The notes: generated by a model not told the origin, from the letters alone. Positions 42,792 to 52,380 are shown, numbered from the stretch's first letter. The stretch is 64,000 bases of DNA from G963674955 sp963674955 (GCA_963674955.2 CAXXKR010000001.1:682001-746000); one strand, 5' to 3'. Numbers and translations: made by a program.

Positions 42792-45628
42792 CTGCCGGAA
42801 GTAGGAGTCTTTTCCCGCTCCGGCATTATCAGTACCTGCACGCCCGGAGTGTCCGACAGTTTTTCCAGGTTCACGGTATCCACGGCCCAGGCCGGGAGAA
42901 TGACCGTGCCCTCGAAGCCTTGCTCAATGCGGCCCCAAAGCTCCTGTTCCGTGCAGTGGGAGATGCAGCTGGGGCAAAGGGCGAAGAAGGCGCCCAGGTC
43001 TTCCTTGCCGTTGCGGCGCAGGGCGATGATGGGCTGTTCCGAGTCGGAGAGGCTGAGCAGGCTGCGCACGGTGTCCAGAAGCTTGCCCTGGTTGATGGGC
43101 TTGGTCAGGGAGGCGTCGCCGCCCATTGGCTCGGTGTCCTGAAGCACGGAGACGATGAGGATTGGAATCCCGGCCAGGGTGGAATCCTCCCGCAACAGGC
43201 CTATGGCGGTCTTGCCGTCCATGACCGGCATCATGATGTCCATGGTGATCAGGGCCGGTTTCATTTCCTTTGCCAGGCGCAACGCATCCACTCCGTTGAA
43301 GGCCGAGATGACCGCATATCCTTCCCCTTCCAGAAATTGTGAAAGATAGGAATTCACCGAAGGGTCGTCGTCCACGACCATTATCAGCGGCTTGTCGTCT
43401 TCCAGGTCCAGATCGTCCAGATGAGCGTCGGTAAGGAGTTTGGAACTGTCGTCCGGCTTTTGCGCGTCGCTCATCCAGACCGGCAGCTCGAAAATGAACG
43501 TGCTGCCTTTGCCGGGCTCCGACTCGACCCAGATTCGACCGTTGTAGTGCTCGATGATTTGTTTGCAGATGGCTAGGCCGAGGCCTGTCCCTTGCGGCTT
43601 TTGCGCGATGGTGTCCTTGCCGCTGACCTGATGGAACTTGTCGAAGATGCTGGCATGGTCCTTTTCGGGAATGCCTATGCCCGGATCGGAAACGCTGAAG
43701 CCGACATAATCGTCGGAGGCCTTGTAAGCCCTTAGGGTGATGACCCCCCTTTCTGTGAACTTGGCGGCATTGTTCAGGATATTGATGAAGACCTGGAGCA
43801 GGCGGTCCTTGTCCAGGGTCAGGGGCGGCAGGCCTTCTGCCACCTCCACCATGAGCTTCATGTCCGGATTTTGGGCGTACTGGCCGCTTACGGCCAGTTG
43901 GGCGTGGTTGATGATCTCGGCTATCTGAATCTCCTCGTCATTCCAGTCCGTGCGGCCGGATTCGATCTTGTTCAGGTCCAGAACGTCGTTGATGAGCCGT
44001 GTGAGCCGTTCTCCCTCGTGCCTGATTATGTCGAGATTTTCGCTGATTCTCAGGCTTTTTTTCATCAGCTTGGGGTCGCTCTCCGACAGGGTATGGAAGG
44101 ACTTCTTGAAGTCCCGGTTGATAAGTTTGGCAAAGCCCAGAATGGAGGTCAGGGGAGTTCTCAGCTCGTGGGAGACCGACGACAGAAATCCGGACTTCAT
44201 CTTGTCCAGCTCCTGGAGCCTGATGTTGGCCTGTTCCAGGGTCACGGCTTTTCTTTTCAAGGCCCTGGTGCGCACATCGACCATCTTTTCCAGGCTCTTG
44301 TTCAGCTCCTGCAATTCCTCCTGCCTGCGCGCCTCTTTTCGGCGCAAGCCCCTGAGGCGTCCGACCATGGCGTTGAAGCGGCGGCACAGAAAGCCCATTT
44401 CGCCGGGAGCGTCGATGCTTGCGGAAACGGAAAGATCCCCCTGGCTAACAGCCTGGCAGACATCGGTAAGCTCCTTGATGGGTTTGAGCAGGTTGCGCAG
44501 AAGAAGGGCCAAGGCACCGCCCAGGAGCAGGATGGAGCCCAGCGAAGGCAGGAATATGCTCATGATGAAAGTGGGCAGGGTGTTCTCCATCTCGCGGACA
44601 TAGGACGAAGCGCAGACATACCAGCCCGTGACGGGTTCCCGTGTGCACCAGGCTATCTTATCGTGTTCGGGGTTGTCCCGGTCGTCGGGCTTTTCCCATT
44701 GGTAGCGGAGCTTGTTTTTTCCCCAGGGAAGTTCGGCCACTTTCTGCAGCTTGCGGCAAATGGATTCCCCGCTTCCGGGAATGTGCAGTTCCTCGAAATT
44801 TTTGCCTGTCATGGTGGGATGGCCCAACGTTTCGCAATCCTCGTCGAAAAAGAAAATGTAGCCGGTCTTGGCGATGGTTATTTCCCTGATTCGGGCCCTG
44901 AGCTCATTCAGGTTGTCAAGCCTGGCCTGGACAAGGTTGTCGTCGGCGTCGCTCAGGAACATGCCCGCCCCGATGGTAAGGTTCCAGGGTCCGTAATATG
45001 TGGCCGCCGCCAGCCTGTGTTCTCTGAGGAATTTCTTTTTGTTTCTCCAGGGGTACATGGTGAAGACGGTCTGACCCGAGCCTGCCTCCCTGACATCTTC
45101 GGCCAGTTGCCTGAAAGTGTAGTTGCCGGCGTTGTCCTGAAAATTCCTGAGAGATGATCCCCGCAGATAGTCGTTGGAATGAACGAGAATCATGAAGTCC
45201 CGGTCAAAAACGTAGAAGGGCAGCCCGTTGTTGGCGGCTATCCAGTTCAATTGCCTGAAGGCCTCGTTTTTCGCCGCTGCGGGGGCCAGTTCCCCGGCGC
45301 GAATCCGGGCTTCGTAGGACTCCATTATTTCCAGGGCGTACTTGTTGAGGTCCTTGAGATGTGTTTTCCTGTTGGCAAGATACAGGGAGCGCATGTTCTC
45401 ATCGGCTATCCTGGAGCGTCCGATGAGGTCGGCGGCGCTTCTGAGCAGTGTGTAGCCGGTTTCCTCCTGGATTTCGTAAACCATTTTTTTCCCGATCCAG
45501 GTGGAGGCGAGCATGGCGCCCGAGGCGGTGAGGAAGGCCAGTACGGCGGTGGCCAGAAAGAAACGCCAGAAAGTCGTTGCCGGCAGCAGGGCTGTCCATC
45601 CGGTTTTGAATCTGTTTCTGCTTGGCAT
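42788..45628 (-). CDS. Hybrid sensor kinase with Cache/HAMP and a Cys-rich C-terminal tail
   Basis: ATG 45628 (MPSRNRF) starts 2 bp after the stop of the binding-protein gene. The 946-residue protein has a membrane helix (~18-45), a periplasmic Cache-like sensor (~50-345), a second helix (~346-375), HAMP, a coiled coil (~430-475), HisKA with His487 in VSHELRTPLTS, HATPase (NILNNAAKFTE, DPGIGIP, GTGLGLAIC) and a receiver with Asp797 in LITMDIMMPVMDG. A last ~85 residues hold a CPSCISHC motif and belong to no domain I recognise. It forms an operon with the 45631-47007 binding protein. Confidence 0.88.
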   Translation of the reverse strand: MPSRNRFKTGWTALLPATTFWRFFLATAVLAFLTASGAMLASTWIGKKMVYEIQEETGYTLLRSAADLIGRSRIADENMRSLYLANRKTHLKDLNKYALEIMESYEARIRAGELAPAAAKNEAFRQLNWIAANNGLPFYVFDRDFMILVHSNDYLRGSSLRNFQDNAGNYTFRQLAEDVREAGSGQTVFTMYPWRNKKKFLREHRLAAATYYGPWNLTIGAGMFLSDADDNLVQARLDNLNELRARIREITIAKTGYIFFFDEDCETLGHPTMTGKNFEELHIPGSGESICRKLQKVAELPWGKNKLRYQWEKPDDRDNPEHDKIAWCTREPVTGWYVCASSYVREMENTLPTFIMSIFLPSLGSILLLGGALALLLRNLLKPIKELTDVCQAVSQGDLSVSASIDAPGEMGFLCRRFNAMVGRLRGLRRKEARRQEELQELNKSLEKMVDVRTRALKRKAVTLEQANIRLQELDKMKSGFLSSVSHELRTPLTSILGFAKLINRDFKKSFHTLSESDPKLMKKSLRISENLDIIRHEGERLTRLINDVLDLNKIESGRTDWNDEEIQIAEIINHAQLAVSGQYAQNPDMKLMVEVAEGLPPLTLDKDRLLQVFINILNNAAKFTERGVITLRAYKASDDYVGFSVSDPGIGIPEKDHASIFDKFHQVSGKDTIAQKPQGTGLGLAICKQIIEHYNGRIWVESEPGKGSTFIFELPVWMSDAQKPDDSSKLLTDAHLDDLDLEDDKPLIMVVDDDPSVNSYLSQFLEGEGYAVISAFNGVDALRLAKEMKPALITMDIMMPVMDGKTAIGLLREDSTLAGIPILIVSVLQDTEPMGGDASLTKPINQGKLLDTVRSLLSLSDSEQPIIALRRNGKEDLGAFFALCPSCISHCTEQELWGRIEQGFEGTVILPAWAVDTVNLEKLSDTPGVQVLIMPEREKTPTSGS

Positions 45629-45630
45629 TG

Positions 45631-47007
45631 TCAGCGCCTCAACTCTTCCAGCTTGGGCGGCAGGCCAGCCTCGACCCGTCTTTTCTTCCACTCTGATTCG
45701 GGCAGGACCGTCTTGTCGCCCGGCATGGAATGGATGACGTCGAAATGGTCGAGCCTCAGCTTGTCGGCCAGGACTTTGTTGGGATTGTTTCCGATTACCA
45801 TGTAAACTGTCTGGATTGATTGATGGTCCAGCGGACGCCAGGTTTGCAAGCCCTTGAGCAATGTGTAGCTGTGTCCCTCAAGGGCTTTGATGATGTCCGA
45901 TGTTTCGAGGCTTCCCGACCGTTCCACCGCCGACTTGTATTCATGCACTATGGTGTAGGCGCTGGCCGCCGAGGTGCCGGGGTAGCGGTTGTAGCGTCTG
46001 ACGAATTCATCGACAAAGGCTTTGCCGCGTTCATAGCCGAACAGATAGGGTATTTTCCAGGTCCAGGGCAGGGTGCCGACCACCCTCTCCATGGCTTCGG
46101 CCCCGGCGCGTTCGGCCATGCCCAGAGTGAGGTTGGGAACCACGATCTGGGTATGGTTTTTCAGTCCCATTGCGTGGGCCTGTTTCAGGGCATAGGACAT
46201 GTCCTTGCCGAACAGGGACAGAACCAGAACGTCCGGCTGGAACAGGGCTGCCTGGTCAAGGGCCTCGCTCATGTCCGACGAGCCAAAGGGTACGAGAATC
46301 GATGGGTGTTTTGTCCGGTCCTTGGTGCCGGTAACCTCGCGCAGGCTCTCTTCGGTTGTCCAGCCCCAGGTGTAGTCCGATGTGATGTAATAGTACTTTT
46401 TGCCCTTGAATCGTTCGTTCAGCCAATCGGACATGACAATGGCCGACATTCCGGAGTCGTTGCATTCCCTGAACAGGATGCGGTGCGCGCCTTTGATCGT
46501 TGTTTCAGTGGAATAGGTAAGGGTTCCGAAAAACAGGGTGTCGTAATGCTGGCAGACATCGGCTGCGGCAATGGCCACGGCGCTGGACGCTCCACCGAAG
46601 ATCATGGAGCAGCCTTCGCGGACGAGCTCCTCCACGTTTATCCTGGTCTGGATAACGCTTGAAGCTGAATCCACAGCCAGGAGCTTGACGCGGTAGCCCA
46701 GAATGCCGCCTTGGGAGTTTATCTCGTCCACAGCCAGGCGCGCCGCGCGAATCTGATCCAGCCCCTCTACGGAATATGGCCCGGTCAGGGGGTAGTTCAT
46801 GCCCAGCATGAGGGCCATCTTTCCGTCCTGGGCAACGGCTGTCCGGGCAAAAAGAACCGTTGCCAGAAAAAAAGCCAGCAAAATCAACTTTTGCAAGGCA
46901 TTGTGGTGTGTTGGTGTATACACGTCAAAACCCTTGTGCCGAACCCGGTGGGGTCGCGGCGACTTTCTTTGCCAATTACTTCTGAATTTACCTTTAGCAT
47001 ATCTCAT
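45631..47007 (-). CDS. Periplasmic branched-chain amino acid/urea-type binding protein
   Basis: The frame from ATG 47007 is 458 residues, but the hydrophobic signal core (LILLAFFLATVLFARTAVAQ) begins only at ~40, so a start further in may be used; none has a good site. The mature part is a Peripla_BP_6/urea-amide type binding protein: MNYPLTGPYSVEGLDQIRAA, IFGGASSAVAIAAADVC, then LTLGMAERAG. No permease or ATPase gene is near; the next gene is a sensor kinase 2 bp on. It likely binds a small solute and presents it to that kinase. Confidence 0.85.
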   Translation of the reverse strand: MRYAKGKFRSNWQRKSPRPHRVRHKGFDVYTPTHHNALQKLILLAFFLATVLFARTAVAQDGKMALMLGMNYPLTGPYSVEGLDQIRAARLAVDEINSQGGILGYRVKLLAVDSASSVIQTRINVEELVREGCSMIFGGASSAVAIAAADVCQHYDTLFFGTLTYSTETTIKGAHRILFRECNDSGMSAIVMSDWLNERFKGKKYYYITSDYTWGWTTEESLREVTGTKDRTKHPSILVPFGSSDMSEALDQAALFQPDVLVLSLFGKDMSYALKQAHAMGLKNHTQIVVPNLTLGMAERAGAEAMERVVGTLPWTWKIPYLFGYERGKAFVDEFVRRYNRYPGTSAASAYTIVHEYKSAVERSGSLETSDIIKALEGHSYTLLKGLQTWRPLDHQSIQTVYMVIGNNPNKVLADKLRLDHFDVIHSMPGDKTVLPESEWKKRRVEAGLPPKLEELRR

Positions 47008-47029
47008 TGAAAATTAAAATTGTTTAATC

Positions 47030-47057
47030 CTTGTCAACCCACTGCCAGTATGACAAG
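47030..47057. promoter_or_regulatory. Inverted repeat in the divergent spacer of the signalling island
   Basis: CTTGTCA (47030-47036) and TGACAAG (47051-47057) are perfect complements with arm centres 21 bp apart, two helical turns. It lies between the divergent operons at 47007 (minus) and 47087 (plus) and is placed to control both. The regulator is unknown. Confidence 0.5.
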
Positions 47058-47086
47058 AAAGAAATGAGCTTAGTAAGGAGAAATAT

Positions 47087-47470
47087 ATGCCCCGGACAGT
47101 ATTGATAGTGGATGACGAAGTCCATATTCGGATGCTTTTGGAACAGGCCCTTGAGGATCTCGAGGACGACTACGGGATCGAGATTCTGACCGCCGCCGAT
47201 GGCGAGGAGGGGCTTGGCGTCATACGGCGGGAAAAGCCCGAGTTGGTTTTTCTGGACATAATGATGCCCAGGATGAACGGCTTTGAAGTTTGCGGAGTCA
47301 TCAAGGAAGACGTGGAACTCAAAAAGATTGAAGTCATACTGCTGACCGCCAAGGGGCAGGAGGTCGACCGCAAGCAGGGGCTCGATCTGGGCGCTTCAAA
47401 ATACATGACCAAACCTTTTGACCCGGACGAAGTCTTGAAAGTCGCCAAGGAAACGCTTGGATTGAAATAG
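47087..47470 (+). CDS. Single-domain response regulator, 127 aa
   Basis: ATG 47087 has an AAGGAG site. The 127-residue protein is a receiver only: acidic pair in LIVDDEVHIR, phospho-acceptor Asp57 in LVFLDIMMPRMNG, the Thr in LLTAKG and Lys in YMTKPFDP. It has no output domain, so it acts as a phosphate carrier or sink, or by protein contact. It precedes the HD-GYP gene by 35 bp, the likely same transcript. Its kinase could be either flanking sensor. Confidence 0.92.
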   Translation: MPRTVLIVDDEVHIRMLLEQALEDLEDDYGIEILTAADGEEGLGVIRREKPELVFLDIMMPRMNGFEVCGVIKEDVELKKIEVILLTAKGQEVDRKQGLDLGASKYMTKPFDPDEVLKVAKETLGLK

Positions 47471-47505
47471 AGCGATGGAAACGCTGTGCTTGAATTGGCT
47501 TGCCC

Positions 47506-49266
47506 ATGAATTCACTTAAGAGACATCTGAAGGTAAAACTGCTCAACGGAGTTTTGGAAAAGGCCGTCCCCTTGGCCGGTCCCGGAGCTGCCGTTGCCGT
47601 GTATATCAAGGGCAGACTCGCCGCCTCGGCGGGTTCCCTGCCCAAAACCTTTGATCCCGATCCTTCCTGCAAGATTTCCAGAAACCTGAACCTCAATGGA
47701 GGCGAGCAGGGCGAAGTCGTTCTGTTCATCCCTGATTTGGGGTCGGCCTCGCCGGAGCGGGCCGAATGGCTGAATCAGCTGATAGATTTCACGACGTTTT
47801 CCCTGCAGGGATTCATAGATGCCGAGGCGGCCCGCAGGGCCATCGCTTCGGAAACCCTTGACAAATACAGGGAGCTTTCCATCCTGCACCGGGCCGTGTT
47901 CGAGATGAACAACACCCTGCGCCTCAAGGACACGGTCAACGCCCTGGTCGGCGAATGCCAGAGCGAAGCCATCCCCGAAGGGGCAGGGGCCGTGTTCCTC
48001 TTTGACGAGGGGCAGCAGACCATTACCCAGGAAATCAGCTTCGGGATCAGGGCCGCGGGCCTCTCGGCCGTCAGCCGCAGCAGGCTGTTCAAGGAGGTGG
48101 TCGCGTCCGGAAAAGGTGAAATAGTTAACGATCTTGTGAATGATTCAAGGTGGATGGGCGAGGTGTCCGGGGTCAGCGCAATGCTCATCATGCCCATCCA
48201 GTCGCCCAACAATTGCGTGGGCGCGCTGGTGGTGGCCACGCCCAACGGGTTTTACCACGCCTCCCATCTTCAACATTTTTCCATCCTCGCCTCCGTGGCC
48301 GGCATAGCCATCAGCAACGCCCTGAATTTCGAGGGTATTCATGTTTTGATGGAAGCCCTGCTTCAGGCCCTCACCGAGGCCATCGATTCCAGGGATCCCT
48401 ACACGGCCGGCCATTCGGAGAGGGTCGCCAGGTTGGTGGTGGCCTTTGCCAACCGTCTGCACGAAGACCAGGGGGACTATTCGGAGGTCAGTTTCACGGC
48501 GGACCAGATCAGCGAAATCTACTATGCCGGAATCCTTCACGACATTGGAAAGATAGGCATCAAGGAAGAGGTCCTGACAAAGGCCTCCAGGCTGCCCTTG
48601 AAGCTCATCGAGATAATCGGAGCCCGAATGGAAATATTCGGACTGTTGAACGACTGCTCCTGGAACAGGGATTTTGAGCGGCTCAAGGAAATCAACACCT
48701 CGGTTTCGCCCAGCAAGAGCGACCTGGAGTTCATATCCGATCTGAGCCGCAGGGTCTGCATGGTCAGGGACAGGGGAATACCGCTGCTGACCGCCAAGGA
48801 AAAGGAGAGCCTGCTCCTCGGCTACGGCAACCTGACAAAGGAAGAGCGCAAGGAGATCGAACGCCATCCGGCCCAAAGCCATCGGATTTTGCAGCATATA
48901 CCTTTCCGGGAAGAACTTAAGAACTTGAGAACCATCGTTCGTCAGCACCACGAACGGCTTGACGGTTCCGGGTATCCGGACGGCCTGAAAAACGGGGAAA
49001 TTCTTCTCCAAAGCCAGTTGCTGGCCATCGCGGACATCTATGACGCCATAACCCAGGAACGGCATTACAAGCCTGCGGCGACGCCGAACGAAGCCTTGGA
49101 TATTTTGAGAAAAGAGGCTGAATCCGGCAGGCTGGACATGAAGCTGGTCGTGTTTTTTTCAGGGCAGATCAGGGCCATCGAAGAAGAGGCCAACTTCCTG
49201 ATCCTCACGGACCATGCTGAACGGCGGAAACGGGACAGGAGCATTCACAGTGACGGGGTGCAGTGA
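47506..49266 (+). CDS. GAF-HD-GYP cyclic-di-GMP phosphodiesterase-like protein
   Basis: ATG 47506 is preferred to TTG 47500. The 586-residue protein has an unassigned N-terminal ~120 residues, a GAF domain (~125-275, LSILHRAVFEMNNTLRLKD) and an HD-GYP domain (~285-560) with His345-Asp346 in HDIGKIGIKEE and His481-His482 in HHERLDGSGYPDGL. The two signatures are ~135 residues apart, where the usual spacing is roughly 60, so an insert of about 75 residues (~360-440) sits in the catalytic domain. Cyclic-di-GMP hydrolysis is likely since the core motifs are complete. It has no receiver of its own. Confidence 0.88.
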   Translation: MNSLKRHLKVKLLNGVLEKAVPLAGPGAAVAVYIKGRLAASAGSLPKTFDPDPSCKISRNLNLNGGEQGEVVLFIPDLGSASPERAEWLNQLIDFTTFSLQGFIDAEAARRAIASETLDKYRELSILHRAVFEMNNTLRLKDTVNALVGECQSEAIPEGAGAVFLFDEGQQTITQEISFGIRAAGLSAVSRSRLFKEVVASGKGEIVNDLVNDSRWMGEVSGVSAMLIMPIQSPNNCVGALVVATPNGFYHASHLQHFSILASVAGIAISNALNFEGIHVLMEALLQALTEAIDSRDPYTAGHSERVARLVVAFANRLHEDQGDYSEVSFTADQISEIYYAGILHDIGKIGIKEEVLTKASRLPLKLIEIIGARMEIFGLLNDCSWNRDFERLKEINTSVSPSKSDLEFISDLSRRVCMVRDRGIPLLTAKEKESLLLGYGNLTKEERKEIERHPAQSHRILQHIPFREELKNLRTIVRQHHERLDGSGYPDGLKNGEILLQSQLLAIADIYDAITQERHYKPAATPNEALDILRKEAESGRLDMKLVVFFSGQIRAIEEEANFLILTDHAERRKRDRSIHSDGVQ

Positions 49267-49294
49267 AAACGAAACTCGATAAGTCGGGGGGAAT

Positions 49295-50530
49295 ATGATC
49301 GGACGGGGGCCTTTGGCTTTTGTCTTGACCGCAATCATTCTACTATCGGGTCCGTGGTGCGGGGTTTCCCCTGCGGGCGAGGTCAGGCTGGGCATGTCCG
49401 CCGCATTCAGCGGTCCCTCAAGGGGCCTGGGAATAGAGCTTTACCGGGGCGCCGCCGCATATTTCGAACACGTCAACAGCGTGGAGGGCGGCCTGTTCGG
49501 CCAGAAGATCGTCATCGAGCCCAAGGACGACGGCTACAATCCCAGCCCGGCCATAATGAACACCATCGAGTTCATCAAGCGCCGGGACATACTTCTGTTG
49601 TTCAACTACGTGGGCACGCCTACGGTAACCCGTGTCTTGCCGCTTCTGAAAAAATATTCCGACTCGAACACCTACATGTTTTTTCCCTTCACCGGGGCCC
49701 AGCCGCAGCGGGAGAGGCCTTATTGCGAATACGTGTTCAATCTCCGGGCCTCATATCGTCAGGAGCTCAAAGAGCTGGTGGATCGCCTGCATGAAGCGGG
49801 CAGAGTCAGGGTGGCCCTTTTCTGTCAGGCCGACGCTTACGGGCGCAGCGGCTGGGAGGGCGCCCACAAGGCCTTGGATAAGTACGGCCTGGACATTCTG
49901 GTGGAGGCCACATACCGCAGGGGGGCGAAATTCAACGACAGCATGGTCCAGCAGGTCGCCGGAATCAAGAGCGCCGAGCCGGACGTTGTCATCTCCGTCG
50001 GTTCCTACGAGGCTTGCGCCGCATTCATCCGCGACGCCAGGGACATGGGCCTGGACGTGCCCATCTGCAACGTCAGTTTCGTGGGCGGCCAGAACCTTCT
50101 AAATCTTCTCAAGACATTGAACAGTCCTGAGAAGTATTGCTGCGGACTGATAAACACCCAGGTGGTGCCGCCATATTCCGACACCAGACTGCCTGCTGTG
50201 CGTGAGTATCGATGGCTGATGGACACCCTGGCCCCGCCGCCGCCTGAATTTGCCGAGAAAGGGTACACCCCGTTGCGCTATAGTTTTGCAAGTTTCGAGG
50301 GATTTCTCAATGCCAAGGCCCTGGTGGCCCTGATCAGGCAGATGGGGCATGTGCCCCTGCGGGCCGAGATAGCGGCCCTGGCCCATCAGGTCTTGACCCT
50401 GGACATCGGCATCGACGAACCTCTGGTCTTCGGGCCGGACAGGAACCAGGGATTGGCCAAGGTCTATTTCACCACCGTGCAGGACGGCAGGAATGTGCCC
50501 ATAGTCGATTGGGAGGCCTGGGCCAAATGA
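49295..50530 (+). CDS. Periplasmic branched-chain amino acid-type binding protein
   Basis: The 411-residue product has a signal peptide (~1-27, cleavage near VSPAG). A Peripla_BP_6 fold follows: LGMSAAFSGPSRGLGIELYRGAAAYF, IEPKDDGYNPSPAIMNT, LLLFNYVGTPTVTRVLP, YGRSGWEGAHKALDKYG, then ISVGSYEACAAFIRDAR. A GGGGGAA site precedes ATG 49295. It overlaps the next kinase gene by ATGA (4 bp). No transporter gene is present, so it is probably the ligand-binding partner of the kinase, as with the pair at 42788-47007. Confidence 0.85.
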   Translation: MIGRGPLAFVLTAIILLSGPWCGVSPAGEVRLGMSAAFSGPSRGLGIELYRGAAAYFEHVNSVEGGLFGQKIVIEPKDDGYNPSPAIMNTIEFIKRRDILLLFNYVGTPTVTRVLPLLKKYSDSNTYMFFPFTGAQPQRERPYCEYVFNLRASYRQELKELVDRLHEAGRVRVALFCQADAYGRSGWEGAHKALDKYGLDILVEATYRRGAKFNDSMVQQVAGIKSAEPDVVISVGSYEACAAFIRDARDMGLDVPICNVSFVGGQNLLNLLKTLNSPEKYCCGLINTQVVPPYSDTRLPAVREYRWLMDTLAPPPPEFAEKGYTPLRYSFASFEGFLNAKALVALIRQMGHVPLRAEIAALAHQVLTLDIGIDEPLVFGPDRNQGLAKVYFTTVQDGRNVPIVDWEAWAK

Positions 50531-52380
50531 AAATGTCCCGACTTTTCAAACATACGCTGCTGATGACAGTGGCCCTGTTCGGGATCATCGCCTTTTCCAC
50601 GTCCCTGCTTTCGGCTTGGCTGCTGCACAAGCACCTGACGGCCGAATACATAAGCAAGGGCAGGGCCATTGCCAGCAGCATAGCCAGCACCAGCGTGGAG
50701 ATTTTGCTGAACAGGGATATTTCCACTTTTCAGGCCATGATCGACCAGTATCTGGACATCGAGGGCGTGGCCTACGTCTTCATGGTCGACGACGAAGGGG
50801 TCATCGCCGCCCACACCTTCGTGCCCAGCGTGCCCCAGAGTCTTCGTCGGTTGAAGACGACTCAAGGGACGGTCACGCGGCGAGTGGACATCACCGGCTT
50901 CGGGTCGGTCATCGATATTTCCCAGCCCATCCTGGCCGGGGAGGCGGGGTGGGTGCATGTGGGCATGGACCGCGAACTCATCCAGAACTACATCATGCAC
51001 GCAACCTTCAAGGGCCAGGGACTTTTGGCCGTCATACTGGCCCTGAGCATCGGCGTGGCCTATGTCATGGTCAACAGGATTTCCAGACCCCTGAACGAAC
51101 TGATGGAGTATTCCTCGAAACTGGCGGCCAGGGATTTTTCGGCCAAGGTGGAGATTCGATCCAGGGACGAGATCGGCATGCTGGCCGGGACCATGCAGAC
51201 CATGGCCCATGACTTGAGCGTTCTGATCGACGGTCTGGAAGAATCCGTGGACAGGGCCACCACTGAGCACATGGACACCCTGGCCCATTTTCGAACCATC
51301 ATAGACAACCTGGCCGACGGACTGCTGGTCACGGACAACAACGGGCGGATAACCCATTACAACCCAGCCCTGCTGGAAATGTACGGCTACGGTTCCAATG
51401 CTCCGGACCTGTCCGGCAGAGACATTTCCTTTCTTTCTCCCCGCGGGCTTGAGGAATTGGCCGAGGGCGTGGTCGGCGGCGACGCCGGGGCGCAGGTCGC
51501 CGAGGTCCTGTTGAGTTCTGGCCGGACAGGCAAGGCCGTTGCCACGGCCATCCACAAGCATCACGGAGGCAAGGGCGAAGGGCTTGGCGTGGTTTTTCTC
51601 ATCCGGGACATCACCTCGGAAAAGGAGGTGGACCGCATGAAGACCGAGTTCATCTCAATGGTTTCCCACGAGTTGCGTACGCCCCTGACCTCGATCATGG
51701 GCTTTGCCAAGATCGTGCGCAAGAAACTGGAAAAGGTCATCAAACCCCATTTGAACATGGGAGCCCCAAAGGTCCGCCGCTCTTCGGAACAGATTATGGG
51801 CAACATGGACATAATCATTTCCGAGAGCCTCAGGTTGACCGAGCTGGTCAACGACACCCTGGACATTTCCAAGATGGACGACGGCAAGGTCGAATGGAAG
51901 ATGGTGGAAAACGACCTGCGCGGCATATTCGAGCAGTCCCTGGCCAGCAGCGTGACCCTTTTCACGGAAAAGAGACTGGAATGGTCCATGTACGTGCCCG
52001 ACGACCTGCCCAAGGTCGTGGTGGACTGGGACCGCATGATTCAGGTCATGGTCAACCTCATTTCCAACGCCGTGAAGTTCACGGACAAGGGCGGCATCAA
52101 GCTTCTGGCGGAAAGGAGAAACAGCGAGGTGCTGGTCTCGGTACGGGACACCGGATGCGGCATTCCCAGGGAGGAGCACAAGCGGATTTTCGAACGGTTC
52201 AAGCAGGTGGGGGACACCCTCACGGACAAGCCCAAGGGAACGGGCCTGGGTCTGCCCATCTGCAAGCATATCGTTGAAATGCACGGCGGCTCCATCTGGG
52301 TGGAATCCATGCCGGGCAAGGGCAGCTCCTTCTTTTTCTCCCTGCCTTTGAGGCCAAGGGAAAAGCCCGCCGACCATTAG
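50527..52380 (+). CDS. Membrane sensor histidine kinase (Cache-HAMP-PAS-HisKA-HATPase), 617 aa
   Basis: ATG 50527 overlaps the binding-protein stop. Order: membrane helix (~11-33), a small periplasmic Cache-like domain (~35-160, with the short GVAYVFMVDDEGVIAAHTF strand), second helix (~163-182), HAMP, coiled coil, PAS (~258-350), HisKA with His381 in MVSHELRTPLTSIMG and HATPase (NLISNAVKFTD, DTGCGIP, GTGLGLPIC). It has no receiver, unlike the other kinases here, so it needs a separate regulator such as 47087-47470 or the NtrC protein at 54465. A terminator overlaps its stop. Confidence 0.9.
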   Translation: MKMSRLFKHTLLMTVALFGIIAFSTSLLSAWLLHKHLTAEYISKGRAIASSIASTSVEILLNRDISTFQAMIDQYLDIEGVAYVFMVDDEGVIAAHTFVPSVPQSLRRLKTTQGTVTRRVDITGFGSVIDISQPILAGEAGWVHVGMDRELIQNYIMHATFKGQGLLAVILALSIGVAYVMVNRISRPLNELMEYSSKLAARDFSAKVEIRSRDEIGMLAGTMQTMAHDLSVLIDGLEESVDRATTEHMDTLAHFRTIIDNLADGLLVTDNNGRITHYNPALLEMYGYGSNAPDLSGRDISFLSPRGLEELAEGVVGGDAGAQVAEVLLSSGRTGKAVATAIHKHHGGKGEGLGVVFLIRDITSEKEVDRMKTEFISMVSHELRTPLTSIMGFAKIVRKKLEKVIKPHLNMGAPKVRRSSEQIMGNMDIIISESLRLTELVNDTLDISKMDDGKVEWKMVENDLRGIFEQSLASSVTLFTEKRLEWSMYVPDDLPKVVVDWDRMIQVMVNLISNAVKFTDKGGIKLLAERRNSEVLVSVRDTGCGIPREEHKRIFERFKQVGDTLTDKPKGTGLGLPICKHIVEMHGGSIWVESMPGKGSSFFFSLPLRPREKPADH

